From NCBI RefSeq assembly GCF_001426505.1, contig NZ_LMEV01000014.1, forward strand, positions 220,965 through 284,964: a stretch of 64,000 bases of DNA, in the 5' to 3' direction. Below the pieces are notes generated by a model, which made no database searches, was not told the DNA's origin, and worked only from the letters and a program-made list of their open reading frames with translations. Source of the stretch: Variovorax sp. Root473 (GTDB lineage: Bacteria; Pseudomonadota; Gammaproteobacteria; Burkholderiales; Burkholderiaceae_C). This document shows, in pieces, positions 53,303 to 63,032 of this stretch. A program made the translations under genes and the position numbers. Numbering within the stretch: position 1 is the first letter of the stretch; the number at the start of each line of letters is the position of its first letter.

Positions 53303-53953
53303 TCAAACGATCAGGGCGATCGTGGCATCCAGGTGTTCGGAAGGCGCACGACGGAAGCCCGAGCGCGCAAAGCGCTGCAGCTGCCCGACCACGAAGGCCG
53401 TGAGCGCTGCGGCGCGCACCTGGGCGTCGACGCTGGGCGTGGCCGAGCCATCGGCAGCGGCCGCACCGCGCAGCACCTGGCGCAGCGTGGCTTCGATCTT
53501 GTCGAAGAACTGGTTCATGCGCTGCTGCAGGCGCTCGTTCTCGAACACCAAGGCATCGCCGACCATGACGCGCGTCATGCCGGGGTTGCGCTCGGCGAAC
53601 TGCACCAGCAGCGTGAGGATGCGGGCGGCCTGCTGGCTGCCGGTGGCGCCTTCTCGCTCGAGGATCTGGTTGACCAGCGTGAAGACGCTCTGCTCGATGA
53701 AATCGATGAGGCCCTCGAACATCTGGGCCTTGCTCGCGAAATGGCGGTACAGGGCCGCCTCGCTCACTTCGAGCCGCGCGGCCAGCGCGGCGGTGGTGAC
53801 CCGCTCGGCACCGGGCTGCTCCAGCATGGCGGCCAGCGCCTGCAGGATCTGCACGCGCCGCTCGCCCGGCTTGGGGCGCTTGCGCGTCGGTACGGCGGCG
53901 GGCGTTTCGGCCGGGGTCTCTACGCCGGGGGCAGCTGTCTCTTCGTTCTGCAT
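53303..53953 (-). CDS. slmA: Nucleoid occlusion factor SlmA
   Basis: TetR-fold DNA-binding protein of 216 residues that inhibits FtsZ ring assembly over the nucleoid when bound to its chromosomal sites. After a Pro/Ala-rich lead, RRVQILQALAAMLE and TTAALAARLEVSEAALYRHFASKAQMFEGLIDFIE are strongly SlmA-like. The start at ATG 53953 omits 13 unlikely residues. It follows argB by 88 bp on the minus strand; this argB-slmA order is frequent in Burkholderiales. Confidence 0.92.
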   Translation of the reverse strand: MQNEETAAPGVETPAETPAAVPTRKRPKPGERRVQILQALAAMLEQPGAERVTTAALAARLEVSEAALYRHFASKAQMFEGLIDFIEQSVFTLVNQILEREGATGSQQAARILTLLVQFAERNPGMTRVMVGDALVFENERLQQRMNQFFDKIEATLRQVLRGAAAADGSATPSVDAQVRAAALTAFVVGQLQRFARSGFRRAPSEHLDATIALIV

Positions 53954-54041
53954 GGGAGCGCGTGCAAAGATGTAATCAATTGATTCTCGCACAGCGCAGT
54001 GAGCGCGCGCCTTCGGATCGACGAAGGCACGCGAGGGGCGT

Positions 54042-54935
54042 TCAGCGCGCCCGGATCATCGTGCCGTAGGCCTGGTCGGTCAGGATCTCGAGCAGCATCG
54101 CATGGGGCACGCGGCCGTCGATGATGTGCACCGCGTTCACGCCGCTCTTGGCTGCGTCGAGCGCACCCTCGATCTTGGGCAGCATGCCGCCGGAAATGGT
54201 GCCGTCGGCGAACAGGTCGTCGATTTCGCGCGCGCTCAGGTTGGTGAGCAGCTTGCCGTCCTTGTCGAGCACGCCGGGCGTGTTGGTCAGGAGCATGAGC
54301 TTCTCGGCCTTGAGCACGGTGGCGAGCTTGCCGGCCACGACGTCGGCGTTGATGTTGTAGCTCTCGTTCTCTTCACCGAAGCCGATCGGGCTCACGACGG
54401 GAATGAAGGCGTCGTCCTGCAGCGCCTTGACCACGCTGGGGTCGATGGAGACGATGTCGCCGACCTGGCCCACGTCGTGCTGCACGTTGGGGTCGCTGCG
54501 GTCGGCCAGCTTGAGCTTCTGCGCGCGAATGAGGCCGCCGTCGCGCCCGGTCAGGCCCACGGCCTTGCCGCCGGCCTGGTTGATCAGGCCCACGATGTCC
54601 TGCTGCACCTCGCCGGCCAGCACCCATTCGACCACTTCCATGGTCTCGGCGTCGGTCACGCGCATGCCCTGCACGAAGCTGCCCTTCTTGCCCAGCTTGT
54701 TCAGCGCGGCCTCGATCTGCGGGCCGCCGCCATGCACCACCACCGGGTTCATGCCGACCAGCTTGAGCAGCACCACGTCTTCCGCGAAGTCGGCCTGCAG
54801 CGCGGGGTCGGTCATGGCGTTGCCGCCGTACTTGATGACGATGGTCTTGCCGTGGAACTTGCGGATGTACGGCAGCGCCTGGGCCAGGATCTCGGCCTTG
54901 TCGCGCGGAGGAATGTTGAGGACGGGATCGGTCAT
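54042..54935 (-). CDS. argB: Acetylglutamate kinase
   Basis: Second enzyme of arginine synthesis, phosphorylating N-acetylglutamate with ATP; 297 residues. VIKYGGNAM binds phosphate, VHGGGPQI binds the substrate, and [13 protein letters not shown] is near the ATP site. The extra N-terminal helix before IKYGG ([15 protein letters not shown]) is that of arginine-inhibited, hexameric kinases, so feedback control by arginine is expected. It lies downstream of a glycan transferase gene and upstream of slmA. Confidence 0.96.
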   Translation of the reverse strand: MTDPVLNIPPRDKAEILAQALPYIRKFHGKTIVIKYGGNAMTDPALQADFAEDVVLLKLVGMNPVVVHGGGPQIEAALNKLGKKGSFVQGMRVTDAETMEVVEWVLAGEVQQDIVGLINQAGGKAVGLTGRDGGLIRAQKLKLADRSDPNVQHDVGQVGDIVSIDPSVVKALQDDAFIPVVSPIGFGEENESYNINADVVAGKLATVLKAEKLMLLTNTPGVLDKDGKLLTNLSAREIDDLFADGTISGGMLPKIEGALDAAKSGVNAVHIIDGRVPHAMLLEILTDQAYGTMIRAR

Positions 54936-54999
54936 GGACAGGCAGGCTCCGAAGCGGTGGACGAAGGAAGGAATTCTCGCAACAAGGGGGCGCCGGCGA

Positions 55000-56091
55000 T
55001 CAGGGCCGCAGCCAGCGCGGCACCTTGAAGCGCACGATCATCAGGTACGCCCCGACGTAGGTCGTGACGAACAGAAGGCAGAACAGAATCAGCACGAAGG
55101 TGTTGTTCCAGAACAGCACCGCGGGCACCACCGACAGCGCGGCGAACATCCACAGGTACGGCGAGGTGCGGTTGTTGCGCGCCAGCAGCTGGCGCGCCTC
55201 GTCGTCCGCGAAGGCCACGCGCACGATGCGCCGGAAGATCAGCTGGTGAAAGTGCAGCGCGTCGGCCGTGCCCGGCGACTGGCCCCGGGCCAGCTTGCGG
55301 TAGATGGAGAACAGCGTCTCCCACACCGGGTAGATCAGCAGCAGCATCGGGAACCACGGCGACACCACGCGGTGGCGCTGCACCAGCGTCACGCAGGCCA
55401 CGGCGATCACCATGCCCCAGACGTAGGCGCCGCCGTCGCCGGCGAAGATCTTGCCGCGCGGGTAGTTCCAGACCAGGAAGCCGAAGGTGGCGCCGACCAG
55501 GCAGATCACCATCGCGGCCAACTGCCGGTCGCCCAGCTGCAGCGCGACGTGCGAGATGGCCAGGCACACGAGCACGGCCACGGTGCCGGCCAGCCCGTTG
55601 TAGCCGTCGATGATGTTGAAGGCATGCGGCAGGCCACCGATGGCCAGGGCCGCGAAGACCAGCGAGGCGTACGGCAGCATCGCGAGCCAGCCGTCGAGCG
55701 TCTCGAAGCCGGTGCGCGCCACGCCCAGCCCCTGCACCCAGCACACCAGCAGCGCCGAACCGATGGTCAGGCCCAGCCGGTAGCGCACCTTGACCTGCTG
55801 GGTCACGTCTTCGACGATGCCGCCGAGCACGGCCGGCAGGATGCACACCAGCGTGAGCATCGAGGACTTGAGCGGCCAGGCGATGTTCAGCGGCTCGATC
55901 AGGCCGGCGCCCAGCCAGGCCGTGCTCATGCCGAGCATGATGCCGGCCCCGCCCAGGCGCGGCACGTGGCCCTTGTGGAAACGCTGGGGCATGTCGGCGC
56001 CGTAGCGGCGCGCGTGTCTGCGCGCGCGGCGCATGAACAGCTGCACCGCGACGGCGGAGACGAAGAAACTGAGGATGATCAGGGCAATCAT
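55000..56091 (-). CDS. WecA/MraY-type undecaprenyl-phosphate glycosyl-1-phosphate transferase
   Basis: Polytopic membrane enzyme of 363 residues that links a sugar-1-phosphate to undecaprenyl phosphate, the first step of O-antigen or similar glycan synthesis. Motifs are RLGGAG (45-50), [11 protein letters not shown] with the catalytic Asp, [11 protein letters not shown] and the HFHQLIFRR carbohydrate motif. The metal DD pair is changed to Glu-Asp at 94-95 (GIVEDV). About ten spans. Divergent from a GT2 gene, it opens the polysaccharide locus, though it is co-directional with argB. Confidence 0.88.
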   Translation of the reverse strand: MIALIILSFFVSAVAVQLFMRRARRHARRYGADMPQRFHKGHVPRLGGAGIMLGMSTAWLGAGLIEPLNIAWPLKSSMLTLVCILPAVLGGIVEDVTQQVKVRYRLGLTIGSALLVCWVQGLGVARTGFETLDGWLAMLPYASLVFAALAIGGLPHAFNIIDGYNGLAGTVAVLVCLAISHVALQLGDRQLAAMVICLVGATFGFLVWNYPRGKIFAGDGGAYVWGMVIAVACVTLVQRHRVVSPWFPMLLLIYPVWETLFSIYRKLARGQSPGTADALHFHQLIFRRIVRVAFADDEARQLLARNNRTSPYLWMFAALSVVPAVLFWNNTFVLILFCLLFVTTYVGAYLMIVRFKVPRWLRP

Positions 56092-56136
56092 GTGTGGGGT
56101 TGGGGGAACCCTAGAATTCCCGAGCGAAATTAGACC

Positions 56137-56895
56137 ATGCCCACGCCCCCTTCTTCACCCCACGCCCCGGTCACCCTGTCGATCGTGAGCCACGGCCAGC
56201 TCGCGCTGGTGCTGCCGCTGCTCGAGCAGCTCGACCGGCACAGCCAAGGCTCGATCGCCAAGGTCGTGCTCACGCTGAACATTCCCGAGGCCGACCTGAG
56301 CGCAGGGCGCGACTGGGGCTTCGCCATCGAGCGCATCGAGAACGCGTCGCCCCTGGGCTTCGGCGCCAACCACAACCAGGCCTTCGCGCGCTGCGACACG
56401 CCCTGGTTCCTGGTGCTCAACCCCGACATCCGCTTCGACGCCGACGTACTCGCCCCGATGCTCGCGCAGGCTGCGCCCGACACCGGCCTGATGACGCCGC
56501 GCATCCTGGAGTCGGGCCGCCTCGTGCCCGAACCGCACCGCGACCTGTTGACCCCGTTCGAGATCCTGGGCCGCAAGAAGCCCGGCTACCAGCCGCCGGC
56601 CGTGCCGGCCTGGATTCCCGGGCTGTTCATGCTGTTCCGCAGCGCGGCCTACCGCCGCATCGGCGGCTTCGACGAGCGCTTCTTCATGTACGGGGAAGAC
56701 TTCGACATCTGCGCCCGCACCCGCCTGGCCGGCTGGAAGCTCCAGGTGGCCGAAGACCTGCACGCGCGCCACGACGCCCAGCGCGCCAGCCACCGCAGCA
56801 GGAAGTACCTGTACTGGCACGTGACCAGCCTGCTCAAGGTGTGGCTGTCGGGGGCGTTCTGGCGCTACCGGCGGCTGCAGCGCACCACCGCCTGA
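56137..56895 (+). CDS. GT2 family glycosyltransferase (rhamnosyltransferase-like)
   Basis: Glycosyltransferase of 252 residues, GT-A fold. SIVSHGQ starts the nucleotide-sugar region; NPDIRF is the DxD-equivalent; PGLFMLFRSAAYRRIGGFDERFFMYGEDFDIC is the acceptor/base region typical of WbbL-like rhamnosyltransferases. No membrane segment. It should add a sugar to the lipid-linked glycan made by the divergent WecA-type enzyme. Donor sugar not determined. Confidence 0.87.
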   Translation: MPTPPSSPHAPVTLSIVSHGQLALVLPLLEQLDRHSQGSIAKVVLTLNIPEADLSAGRDWGFAIERIENASPLGFGANHNQAFARCDTPWFLVLNPDIRFDADVLAPMLAQAAPDTGLMTPRILESGRLVPEPHRDLLTPFEILGRKKPGYQPPAVPAWIPGLFMLFRSAAYRRIGGFDERFFMYGEDFDICARTRLAGWKLQVAEDLHARHDAQRASHRSRKYLYWHVTSLLKVWLSGAFWRYRRLQRTTA

Positions 56896-56926
56896 AAAAA
56901 GGCGCCGCGACGTTTGCGGGGACAAT

Positions 56927-56944
56927 CGGGGCCGAAAAGCCCCG
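56927..56944. terminator. Weak hairpin after GT2 gene
   Basis: CGGGGC (56927-56932) pairs with GCCCCG (56939-56944) around CGAAAA, 32 bp after the GT2 stop and 37 bp before the acyltransferase. No T-run, so a minor terminator or spacer structure at most. Confidence 0.3.
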
Positions 56945-56980
56945 CACCGAAGCCCGCAAGCGCCGCTTTCAGCACCGACG

Positions 56981-59002
56981 ATGACGACCACGAGCAGCCC
57001 GCCCCCTCTCTCCGAACACGCCCACCTGGTTCACCCGAAATACCGCCCCGACATCGACGGACTGCGCGCGGTCGCGGTGCTCTCGGTGCTCGGCTACCAC
57101 GCGTTCCCGCAGTGGATCAAGGGCGGCTTCATCGGCGTCGACATCTTCTTCGTCATCTCGGGCTTCCTGATCACGACCATCATCCTGGGCAGCTTCCAGG
57201 GCGATGGCTTCAGCTACCGCGAGTTCTATGCGCGCCGCGTGAAGCGGATCTTTCCGGCGCTGGCGCTGGTGCTGCTGGCCACCATGGCCTTCGGCTGGTT
57301 CTCGCTGCTGCCGCACGAGTGGGAACAGCTGGGCAAGCATGTGGCCTCCGGCGCGGGCTTCGTCTCGAACTTCGCCTTCTGGAGCGAGGCCGGCTACTTC
57401 GACAACGCCGCCGAGACCAAGCCGCTGTTGCACCTGTGGTCGCTGGCCATCGAGGAGCAGTTCTACATCTTCTGGCCCGTGCTGCTGGGCCTGGCCTGGA
57501 AGCGCAAGTGGCGCATGCTGACAGTGCTCGGCACGGTGGCGGCGATGTCGTTCCTGCTCAACGTGACGACCATCCACAGCCATCGCACGGCCGCGTTCTA
57601 TTCGCCGCTGTCGCGCTTCTGGGAGCTGATGATCGGCGGCATGCTGGCCTACGCGCGCCTGCACAGGCCGCCGCCGAAGCCGGGATGGACCCGCCATGCG
57701 CAGTCGATCGCCGGCCTTGTGCTGATCATCCTGGGCCTGTGCTACATCCGTGGCGGCAAGGCCTTCCCGGGCTTCTGGGCCATCCTGCCGTCGCTGGGCG
57801 CCTTCTTCTGCATCGCCGCCGGGCCGACCGGCATGCTGAACCGTTACGTGCTTGCGTCCAAGCCGATGGTGTGGGTGGGGCTCATCAGCTACCCGCTCTA
57901 CCTCTGGCACTGGCCGCTGCTCGCGTACGCGCGCATCCTGGAAGGCAAGCTGCCATCGGACGGCATCCGCGCGCTGATGCTGGTGGCTTCGTTCGTGCTC
58001 GCGTGGCTGACCTACCGCTTTGTCGAGCGCTACACGCGCCGCAGCGAGAACCCGACAGTGACGGCCGGGCTGGTAGCCGTGATGGTCGGCTTCGTGGTGC
58101 TCGGCCTGCTCGCGACCACGCGCTACTACGTGGGTCGCCACAGCGATCCGTACTTCAACAAGACCGCCGCCGCCGCCAAGGACTGGGCCTACCCGGACGG
58201 CCTGAGCCCGATCAAGGTCGATGGCGAAGTGCTGCAGCAGATCGGCCAGGGCAAGCGGCGCGTGCTGTTCTTCGGCGACAGCCACGTCGAGCAGTACGGG
58301 CCGCGCGCGGTCGAGCTCGCCAAGACCTCGCCGGGCACGCTCGACTCGCTCTCCTTCGTGACCTGGGGCGCCTGCCCGCCGATTCCCAACGTGGTCGATG
58401 AGCAGAACAACCTCTGCGGCGAACGCCGTGATGGCGGCATGCGCCTGGCGATGAGCGACAAGTTCGACGCCGTCGTCTTCGGCGGCTGCTGGAACTGCTA
58501 CTTTTCGGAAACCGACAAGCCCACCGCCAACAACGCTGCGTCGGACCGCTACTACTACCTCGATGGCAAAAATCAGCGCCGCTTCATGGGCGGTGGTGGC
58601 GCAGACTTCGCGCTCAACATGCTAGAGACCGTGCTGACCACCCTGTCCAAGCACAAGCAGGTCTACCTGCTGCTGGACAACCCGGTCGGCGAAGGCTTCG
58701 GACCCGAAGAATTCGTGAAGGGCGATCGCCTGGGCGATATGACCGTCGGTCGCATGTCGCCGACCACGCCCTGGCTTCCCGAGCAAAAGGTGCTGCACGA
58801 GCGCATGCGCCAAATCGCGCAACGCAGCGGCGCCATCGTGATCGACCCGATCCCGACGCTGTGCGAGAAAGACCAGTGCACCCGGGCGGACGCCGACGCC
58901 ACGCCGATCTACAAGGACGCCGGCCACCTGCGCGCCGAGTACGTGCGCAAGCACGCGACCTACATGGACCCGGTGATGACGACCTCCGCCCCAGCGCGCT
59001 AA
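56981..59002 (+). CDS. OafA/YrhL-type acyltransferase with C-terminal SGNH domain
   Basis: Membrane O-acyltransferase of 673 residues modifying surface polysaccharides. The N-terminal acyltransferase-3 domain (about 20-380) opens with YRPDIDGLRAVAVLSVLGYH, whose His is catalytic, followed by FIGVDIFFVISGFLIT, and has about ten spans. The periplasmic C-terminal SGNH-type domain starts at about 425 with VLFFGDSHVEQYG. It probably acetylates O-antigen sugars. A 90-bp gap follows the GT2 gene. Confidence 0.9.
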   Translation: MTTTSSPPPLSEHAHLVHPKYRPDIDGLRAVAVLSVLGYHAFPQWIKGGFIGVDIFFVISGFLITTIILGSFQGDGFSYREFYARRVKRIFPALALVLLATMAFGWFSLLPHEWEQLGKHVASGAGFVSNFAFWSEAGYFDNAAETKPLLHLWSLAIEEQFYIFWPVLLGLAWKRKWRMLTVLGTVAAMSFLLNVTTIHSHRTAAFYSPLSRFWELMIGGMLAYARLHRPPPKPGWTRHAQSIAGLVLIILGLCYIRGGKAFPGFWAILPSLGAFFCIAAGPTGMLNRYVLASKPMVWVGLISYPLYLWHWPLLAYARILEGKLPSDGIRALMLVASFVLAWLTYRFVERYTRRSENPTVTAGLVAVMVGFVVLGLLATTRYYVGRHSDPYFNKTAAAAKDWAYPDGLSPIKVDGEVLQQIGQGKRRVLFFGDSHVEQYGPRAVELAKTSPGTLDSLSFVTWGACPPIPNVVDEQNNLCGERRDGGMRLAMSDKFDAVVFGGCWNCYFSETDKPTANNAASDRYYYLDGKNQRRFMGGGGADFALNMLETVLTTLSKHKQVYLLLDNPVGEGFGPEEFVKGDRLGDMTVGRMSPTTPWLPEQKVLHERMRQIAQRSGAIVIDPIPTLCEKDQCTRADADATPIYKDAGHLRAEYVRKHATYMDPVMTTSAPAR

Positions 59003-59015
59003 GGATGGGGTGGTG

Positions 59016-59034
59016 GCGGCCTTCGGGCTGCCGC
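59016..59034. terminator. Hairpin between convergent acyltransferase and GT2 genes
   Basis: GCGGC (59016-59020) can pair with GCCGC (59030-59034), with further GC pairing around TTCG in the loop. It fills most of a 40-bp gap between opposing genes; there is no T-run. Confidence 0.35.
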
Positions 59035-59042
59035 ATCGCTCC

Positions 59043-60107
59043 TCAGGACTTGTAGACCTTGCGCAGACCGCGAATGACCGGCAGCTTCGTCAACGCGCCA
59101 ACCAGTCGAACCACGCCCGGCGGGCAGTGATTGAGCAGGAACAACGTGATCCGCAGGCGCAGCTTCTTCTTGCGCCCCACATACGGGTTGGAAAGCACCA
59201 TCGCTCCGTACTCGTTGAGGATCGCGCTCATCTCCTCGCGGTACTGGTCATCGTTCTTGATCGACTCGATCGCGTGGTTGACGAAGTACGGTTGAAAGCG
59301 GGGCATCAGGAAATCGCGCAGGTAGTAGCGCCCGCGCAGGTGCTCGTCGGGGAACATCTCGGTGAGCTTCTTGAAGTACCTGAAGCGGCTGCGGATCATC
59401 CGGATACCGAAGGACGTGCTCGCCGTGTGAATGCACCAGACGGTGACCGCCTTGTCTACGAAGTAGTTGCTGAAGCCCTTGCGGAAGATGCGCAGGAACA
59501 GGTCGTCGTCCTCGAAGCCCATGAACTGCGAATCGAAACCACCTACGGCCTCGAAGGCCCTACGACTCACCAGCGCAGCCGACGGCAGCACGAACATGTC
59601 GTTGCGCAGCAGGTCGTTGATGTTGCGCTTGGGGTGCGTCGCATGCTCCTTGATCACGCCCGTGCGGATCACGTTGCCGTCGCCGTCCGCCTCGTACAGG
59701 TCGGCGTAGATGTAGCCGAACAGGCGGTCGTCCGCCGGAATCGACGACACCAGCGTCTCGATGTGGTTCGGCAGGTAGAAGTCGTCCTGGTCCAGGAAGC
59801 AGATGTACTCGGAGGTCGACGCCGCCACGCCCGCATTGCGCGCCGAGCCCTGGCCGCCGTTCTCCTTGTCGAGGATGCGAAATGGATAGCGCGCGGCCAG
59901 CCCGTCGAGCGCGGCGCGCTCTTCGGGGCGGGAACCGTCGTTGACCACGATCACCTCGTGCGCGGGCACCGACTGCTCGAACACGCTCTTCACCGAGCGC
60001 TCGATGAAATCGGCGCCGTTGTAGAACGGAATAATGACCACGACGTTGGGCCAGGCCGTCGGCTCGCCGGGCCGGGAAGAGTTCGCGGGGACGTTGGTTG
60101 GGTTCAT
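59043..60107 (-). CDS. GT2 family glycosyltransferase
   Basis: Glycosyltransferase of 354 residues. VVIIPFYNGADFIERSVKSV begins the GT-A domain, VVNDGS comes next and FLDQDDFYLP is the DxD metal site. GGQGSARNAGV is a conserved loop. The C-terminal third is basic and amphipathic, suggesting membrane attachment. It follows another GT2 gene by 10 bp on the minus strand, so the two are co-transcribed. Likely role in O-antigen or outer-polysaccharide assembly. Confidence 0.88.
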   Translation of the reverse strand: MNPTNVPANSSRPGEPTAWPNVVVIIPFYNGADFIERSVKSVFEQSVPAHEVIVVNDGSRPEERAALDGLAARYPFRILDKENGGQGSARNAGVAASTSEYICFLDQDDFYLPNHIETLVSSIPADDRLFGYIYADLYEADGDGNVIRTGVIKEHATHPKRNINDLLRNDMFVLPSAALVSRRAFEAVGGFDSQFMGFEDDDLFLRIFRKGFSNYFVDKAVTVWCIHTASTSFGIRMIRSRFRYFKKLTEMFPDEHLRGRYYLRDFLMPRFQPYFVNHAIESIKNDDQYREEMSAILNEYGAMVLSNPYVGRKKKLRLRITLFLLNHCPPGVVRLVGALTKLPVIRGLRKVYKS

Positions 60108-60117
60108 TGTTGTTGTG

Positions 60118-61149
60118 TCAGACGGATTCGAAAAGATCGCGGACCACGCCGCGCACCCCGCGGCCGAACTTGTCGTAGCGCCCGGTCATGGCTTCGCGGG
60201 CGATCGGGACGATGCGCGAGAGCCGCGACGCCGGCAAGGCAGCGCGAAAGCGCTGGTGCACGATCTTGCTGCGCACCTTGTCGATGATTTCGGGGGGCAC
60301 ACGGTCGCCCAGCTGCAGCAGGCGCTCCAGCAGCAGCTCGGCCTTGACCGCGCGCTCGACGTGCGTGTTGCCGCGCGAGGCGAGCGCCTTGTGCACCTTT
60401 TCCTTGAAGGTGTCGCGGCGGGCGCCGATCTGGTTGGATTCGTGCTGGCGGTACTCGATGAGGGACTCTTCCAGCAGTTCGACCCGCGACGTCGTCGACG
60501 CGATGATGGCCAGCCATTCGTCGTGCACCCATTCGACCGGCAGCGGCAGCGCATCGGCGAGCAGCGCACGACGGAAAACCGTGGTGGCGCCGGTCACGAG
60601 GTTGCGGCGCAGGAACACGTCGAAGGCCCGGCCGGTGTGAATCCGCTCGAGCTCGGACGGCGTGACCTCGAGCGCGTGGAACAGCGTGTTGCCCAGGTCA
60701 AGGCCTTGGGAATCCACCAGGCGCGCGTCGGTGTGCAGCAGCCAGAGGTTGTCGTCCTGCACGAATGGCGCCACCATCCGCTCGAGCCGGTCCGGCACCC
60801 ACACGTCGTCCTGGTCGCTCAGCGCGATCAGGTCGCCGGTGCAGGCCGAGATGGCCTGCTCGAAGTTCTTGACGACCCGCAGGGCCACCGGGTTCTCGAA
60901 GACCCGCAGGGCAATGGGCGGCCCGGGGCGCTCCGCCGCGCATTCGGCGACCGTGGCACGCACGACGTCGACCGAGCCGTCGCGCGAGGCATCGTCGGAC
61001 AGCACGATCTCGATCGGCGGCCGGGTCTGCAGGCAGATGCTGCGCACCTGTTCGCGCAGAAAGCGGGCGCCGTTGTAGGTGCACAGGGCGACGGAGACTT
61101 CGAGGGGATGGGAACTGCGCATGGGTTGATCGATTTTTCTGTCGGGCAT
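60118..61149 (-). CDS. GT2 family glycosyltransferase
   Basis: Glycosyltransferase of 343 residues. VSVALCTYNGARFLREQ starts the domain, SDDASRDGS follows and LSDQDDVW is the DxD site, a pattern of rhamnosyl/galactosyl transferases of O-antigen loci. EWVHDEWLAI holds the likely catalytic base. Start 61149 is not certain: ATG 61122 would give the motif at the usual place. First gene of a two-gene minus unit, divergent from the Wzm/Wzt genes. Confidence 0.87.
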   Translation of the reverse strand: MPDRKIDQPMRSSHPLEVSVALCTYNGARFLREQVRSICLQTRPPIEIVLSDDASRDGSVDVVRATVAECAAERPGPPIALRVFENPVALRVVKNFEQAISACTGDLIALSDQDDVWVPDRLERMVAPFVQDDNLWLLHTDARLVDSQGLDLGNTLFHALEVTPSELERIHTGRAFDVFLRRNLVTGATTVFRRALLADALPLPVEWVHDEWLAIIASTTSRVELLEESLIEYRQHESNQIGARRDTFKEKVHKALASRGNTHVERAVKAELLLERLLQLGDRVPPEIIDKVRSKIVHQRFRAALPASRLSRIVPIAREAMTGRYDKFGRGVRGVVRDLFESV

Positions 61150-61229
61150 GCTGCCGATGGCAGCTGCAACCCGGCCGATCGGGGGGAGCGGTGGGCTCTT
61201 CCATGGTTACGAATTGCAGGGGAACCGGA

Positions 61230-61270
61230 GCCGGTAAAATTATCTCTCAGTTGATACTCTGAATAAAATG
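61230..61270. promoter_or_regulatory. AT-rich divergent promoter region
   Basis: The 295-bp gap between the divergent GT2 and Wzm genes contains a short AT-rich core (GGTAAAATTATC near 61233 and GAATAAAATG near 61260) in otherwise GC-rich DNA. Candidate hexamers exist on both strands (GATAAT on the minus strand, TAAAAT on the plus) but none has ideal spacing. Confidence 0.35.
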
Positions 61271-61443
61271 CGCGGGCTCGCACGAGCACCGTTCCGGCCC
61301 CCGCGGCCATAGCCCTCCAAGAAATCCCGCTTGATCCCCCTCGGCCACGAAGCGCTTTTGCTCATCGCCGTGTCATGCGGTGGTGGGACCCTGACCCTGG
61401 ACCTCACTGTCCGCATGGCAGACAAAAACACGACCGCACACGC

Positions 61444-62247
61444 ATGAGCCAAGTTCATTCCAATCTCCATCGAAGCGCCCTGGCCGACTGGTGGGAAGGC
61501 ACCCGCCGCACCGACATCTGGTGGACGCTGGCCTGGTTCGACATCGTGCTGCGCTATCGCCGCTCCATGCTCGGGCCGCTGTGGCTCACGCTGAGCATGG
61601 GCGTCATGATCGGCGGCATGGGGCCGCTGTATGCCTCGCTCTTCGGGACCCACCTTGACAAATTCTTCCCGCATCTGGCGCTGGGTGTGATCTTCTGGGG
61701 AACGTTCAACGCGGTGGTCACCGACGCTTGCAATGCCTTCGTAGGCTCGTCCAACTACCTCAAACAGGGCTACTTTCCCATCAGCCTGTTCGTCTGGCGA
61801 GGCTTGGCGCGCAACCTGATCCAGTTCCTTCACCAGATCGTGCTGTACATCCCCGTTGCCATCTGGGCAGGTGTCACGCTGTCGTGGTCGGTGCTCCTGA
61901 TCATTCCCGCCTTCGTGATCCTCATCATCAACGCGCACGCCCTGGGCCTGTTGCTGGGCCTCATCTGCACGCGCTACCGCGACGTGACCCAGATCATCAC
62001 CAGTCTCATGCAAATGCTGATGTTCCTCACACCCGTGTTCTGGCTGCCCGAAAACCTTCCAAGCCGCGCCAAGTACGTGCTGTGGAACCCCTTCGCACAG
62101 ATGCTCGACCTGCTGCGCACGCCGCTCATGGGTGGCGTGGCGCACCTGCACAGCTGGATCGGCATCGGCGTGTGGACCGTGCTGTGCGTGTCCATTGCGA
62201 GCGTGCTGTTCATCAAATACCGCCGCCGCGTCGTCTACTGGCTCTGA
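61444..62247 (+). CDS. Polysaccharide ABC transporter permease (Wzm/TagG type)
   Basis: ABC-2 type permease of 267 residues with six spans; it moves lipid-linked polysaccharide to the periplasm. LAWFDIVLRYRRSMLGPLWLTLSM is the typical amphipathic start, and LTPVFWLPENLP and NPFAQMLDLLRTPLMG are conserved. ATG 61444 is used; longer frames add an unsupported lead. Wzt follows after 3 bp. This implies an ABC-exported O-antigen or capsule rather than a Wzy-dependent one. Confidence 0.9.
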   Translation: MSQVHSNLHRSALADWWEGTRRTDIWWTLAWFDIVLRYRRSMLGPLWLTLSMGVMIGGMGPLYASLFGTHLDKFFPHLALGVIFWGTFNAVVTDACNAFVGSSNYLKQGYFPISLFVWRGLARNLIQFLHQIVLYIPVAIWAGVTLSWSVLLIIPAFVILIINAHALGLLLGLICTRYRDVTQIITSLMQMLMFLTPVFWLPENLPSRAKYVLWNPFAQMLDLLRTPLMGGVAHLHSWIGIGVWTVLCVSIASVLFIKYRRRVVYWL

Positions 62248-62250
62248 TCC

Positions 62251-62952
62251 ATGGCATCCATTTCACTCAAAAACGTTTCGGTCAGCTTTCCCATCTACGG
62301 GGCGGGCTCGGCATCGCTCAAGAAAACGCTGGCGGCTTCGGTCACGGGCGGGCGCTTCGGCAAGGAAACCGGGGTCACCGTGGTGCAGGCGCTCAGCGGC
62401 CTCAACCTCGAACTCAAAAGCGGTGACCGGCTGGGCCTGGTCGGACACAACGGCGCGGGCAAGTCCACACTGCTGCGCACACTGGCGGGTGTCTACGAGC
62501 CGTCGGCGGGTGAATTCACGCGCCAGGGCTCGGTGGCCAGCCTGATCGACCCCGCACTGGGCATCGAGATGGACGCCACCGGCATCGAGAACATCATGCT
62601 GCGCGGCCTCGTGATGGGCATGAGCATGAAGGAAATTGAACGGCTCACGCCCGAGATCTGCGAATTCAGCGGACTAGGCGAGTACGTGAACATGCCCGTT
62701 CGCACCTACTCGACCGGCATGATGATGCGGCTGGCGTTCTCGATCTCGACCAGCGTCGAAGCCGACATCCTGCTGATGGACGAATGGCTGTCGGTCGGCG
62801 ACGCGGCGTTCACCGAGAAGGCCGAGAAGCGGATGCGCGACGTGGTGTCGAAGTCGGGCATCCTGGTGCTGGCCTCGCACTCGCCTGAGCTGATTGCCAA
62901 GGAGTGCAATCGCGTGATCCATATGGAACACGGGCGGATCGTCGAAAGCTGA
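62251..62952 (+). CDS. Polysaccharide ABC transporter ATPase (Wzt/TagH type, short form)
   Basis: ATPase of 233 residues. Walker [10 protein letters not shown] is at 65-73, signature YSTGM at 153-157 and Walker [15 protein letters not shown] from 171. It ends right after the nucleotide-binding domain, so the C-terminal carbohydrate-binding domain of E. coli O8/O9a Wzt is absent; such short forms act with chain-length-independent export (KpsT/TagH-like). Pairs with the permease directly upstream. Confidence 0.9.
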   Translation: MASISLKNVSVSFPIYGAGSASLKKTLAASVTGGRFGKETGVTVVQALSGLNLELKSGDRLGLVGHNGAGKSTLLRTLAGVYEPSAGEFTRQGSVASLIDPALGIEMDATGIENIMLRGLVMGMSMKEIERLTPEICEFSGLGEYVNMPVRTYSTGMMMRLAFSISTSVEADILLMDEWLSVGDAAFTEKAEKRMRDVVSKSGILVLASHSPELIAKECNRVIHMEHGRIVES

Positions 62953-62987
62953 GGTTCAGCGCGAAGGGCCGGTAATGCTCCGGGCCA

Positions 62988-63021
62988 CATGCGGCATGGC
63001 ATGCCGGCCCCGACCCGCATG
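62988..63021. terminator. Nested inverted repeats between convergent genes
   Basis: CATGCGG (62988-62994) pairs with CCGCATG (63015-63021); within, CGGCATG-G-CATGCCG is a second perfect repeat. They occupy the 80-bp gap between wzt-type and methyltransferase genes and may end both transcripts. Confidence 0.4.
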
Positions 63022-63032
63022 CCGTGCCAGCT

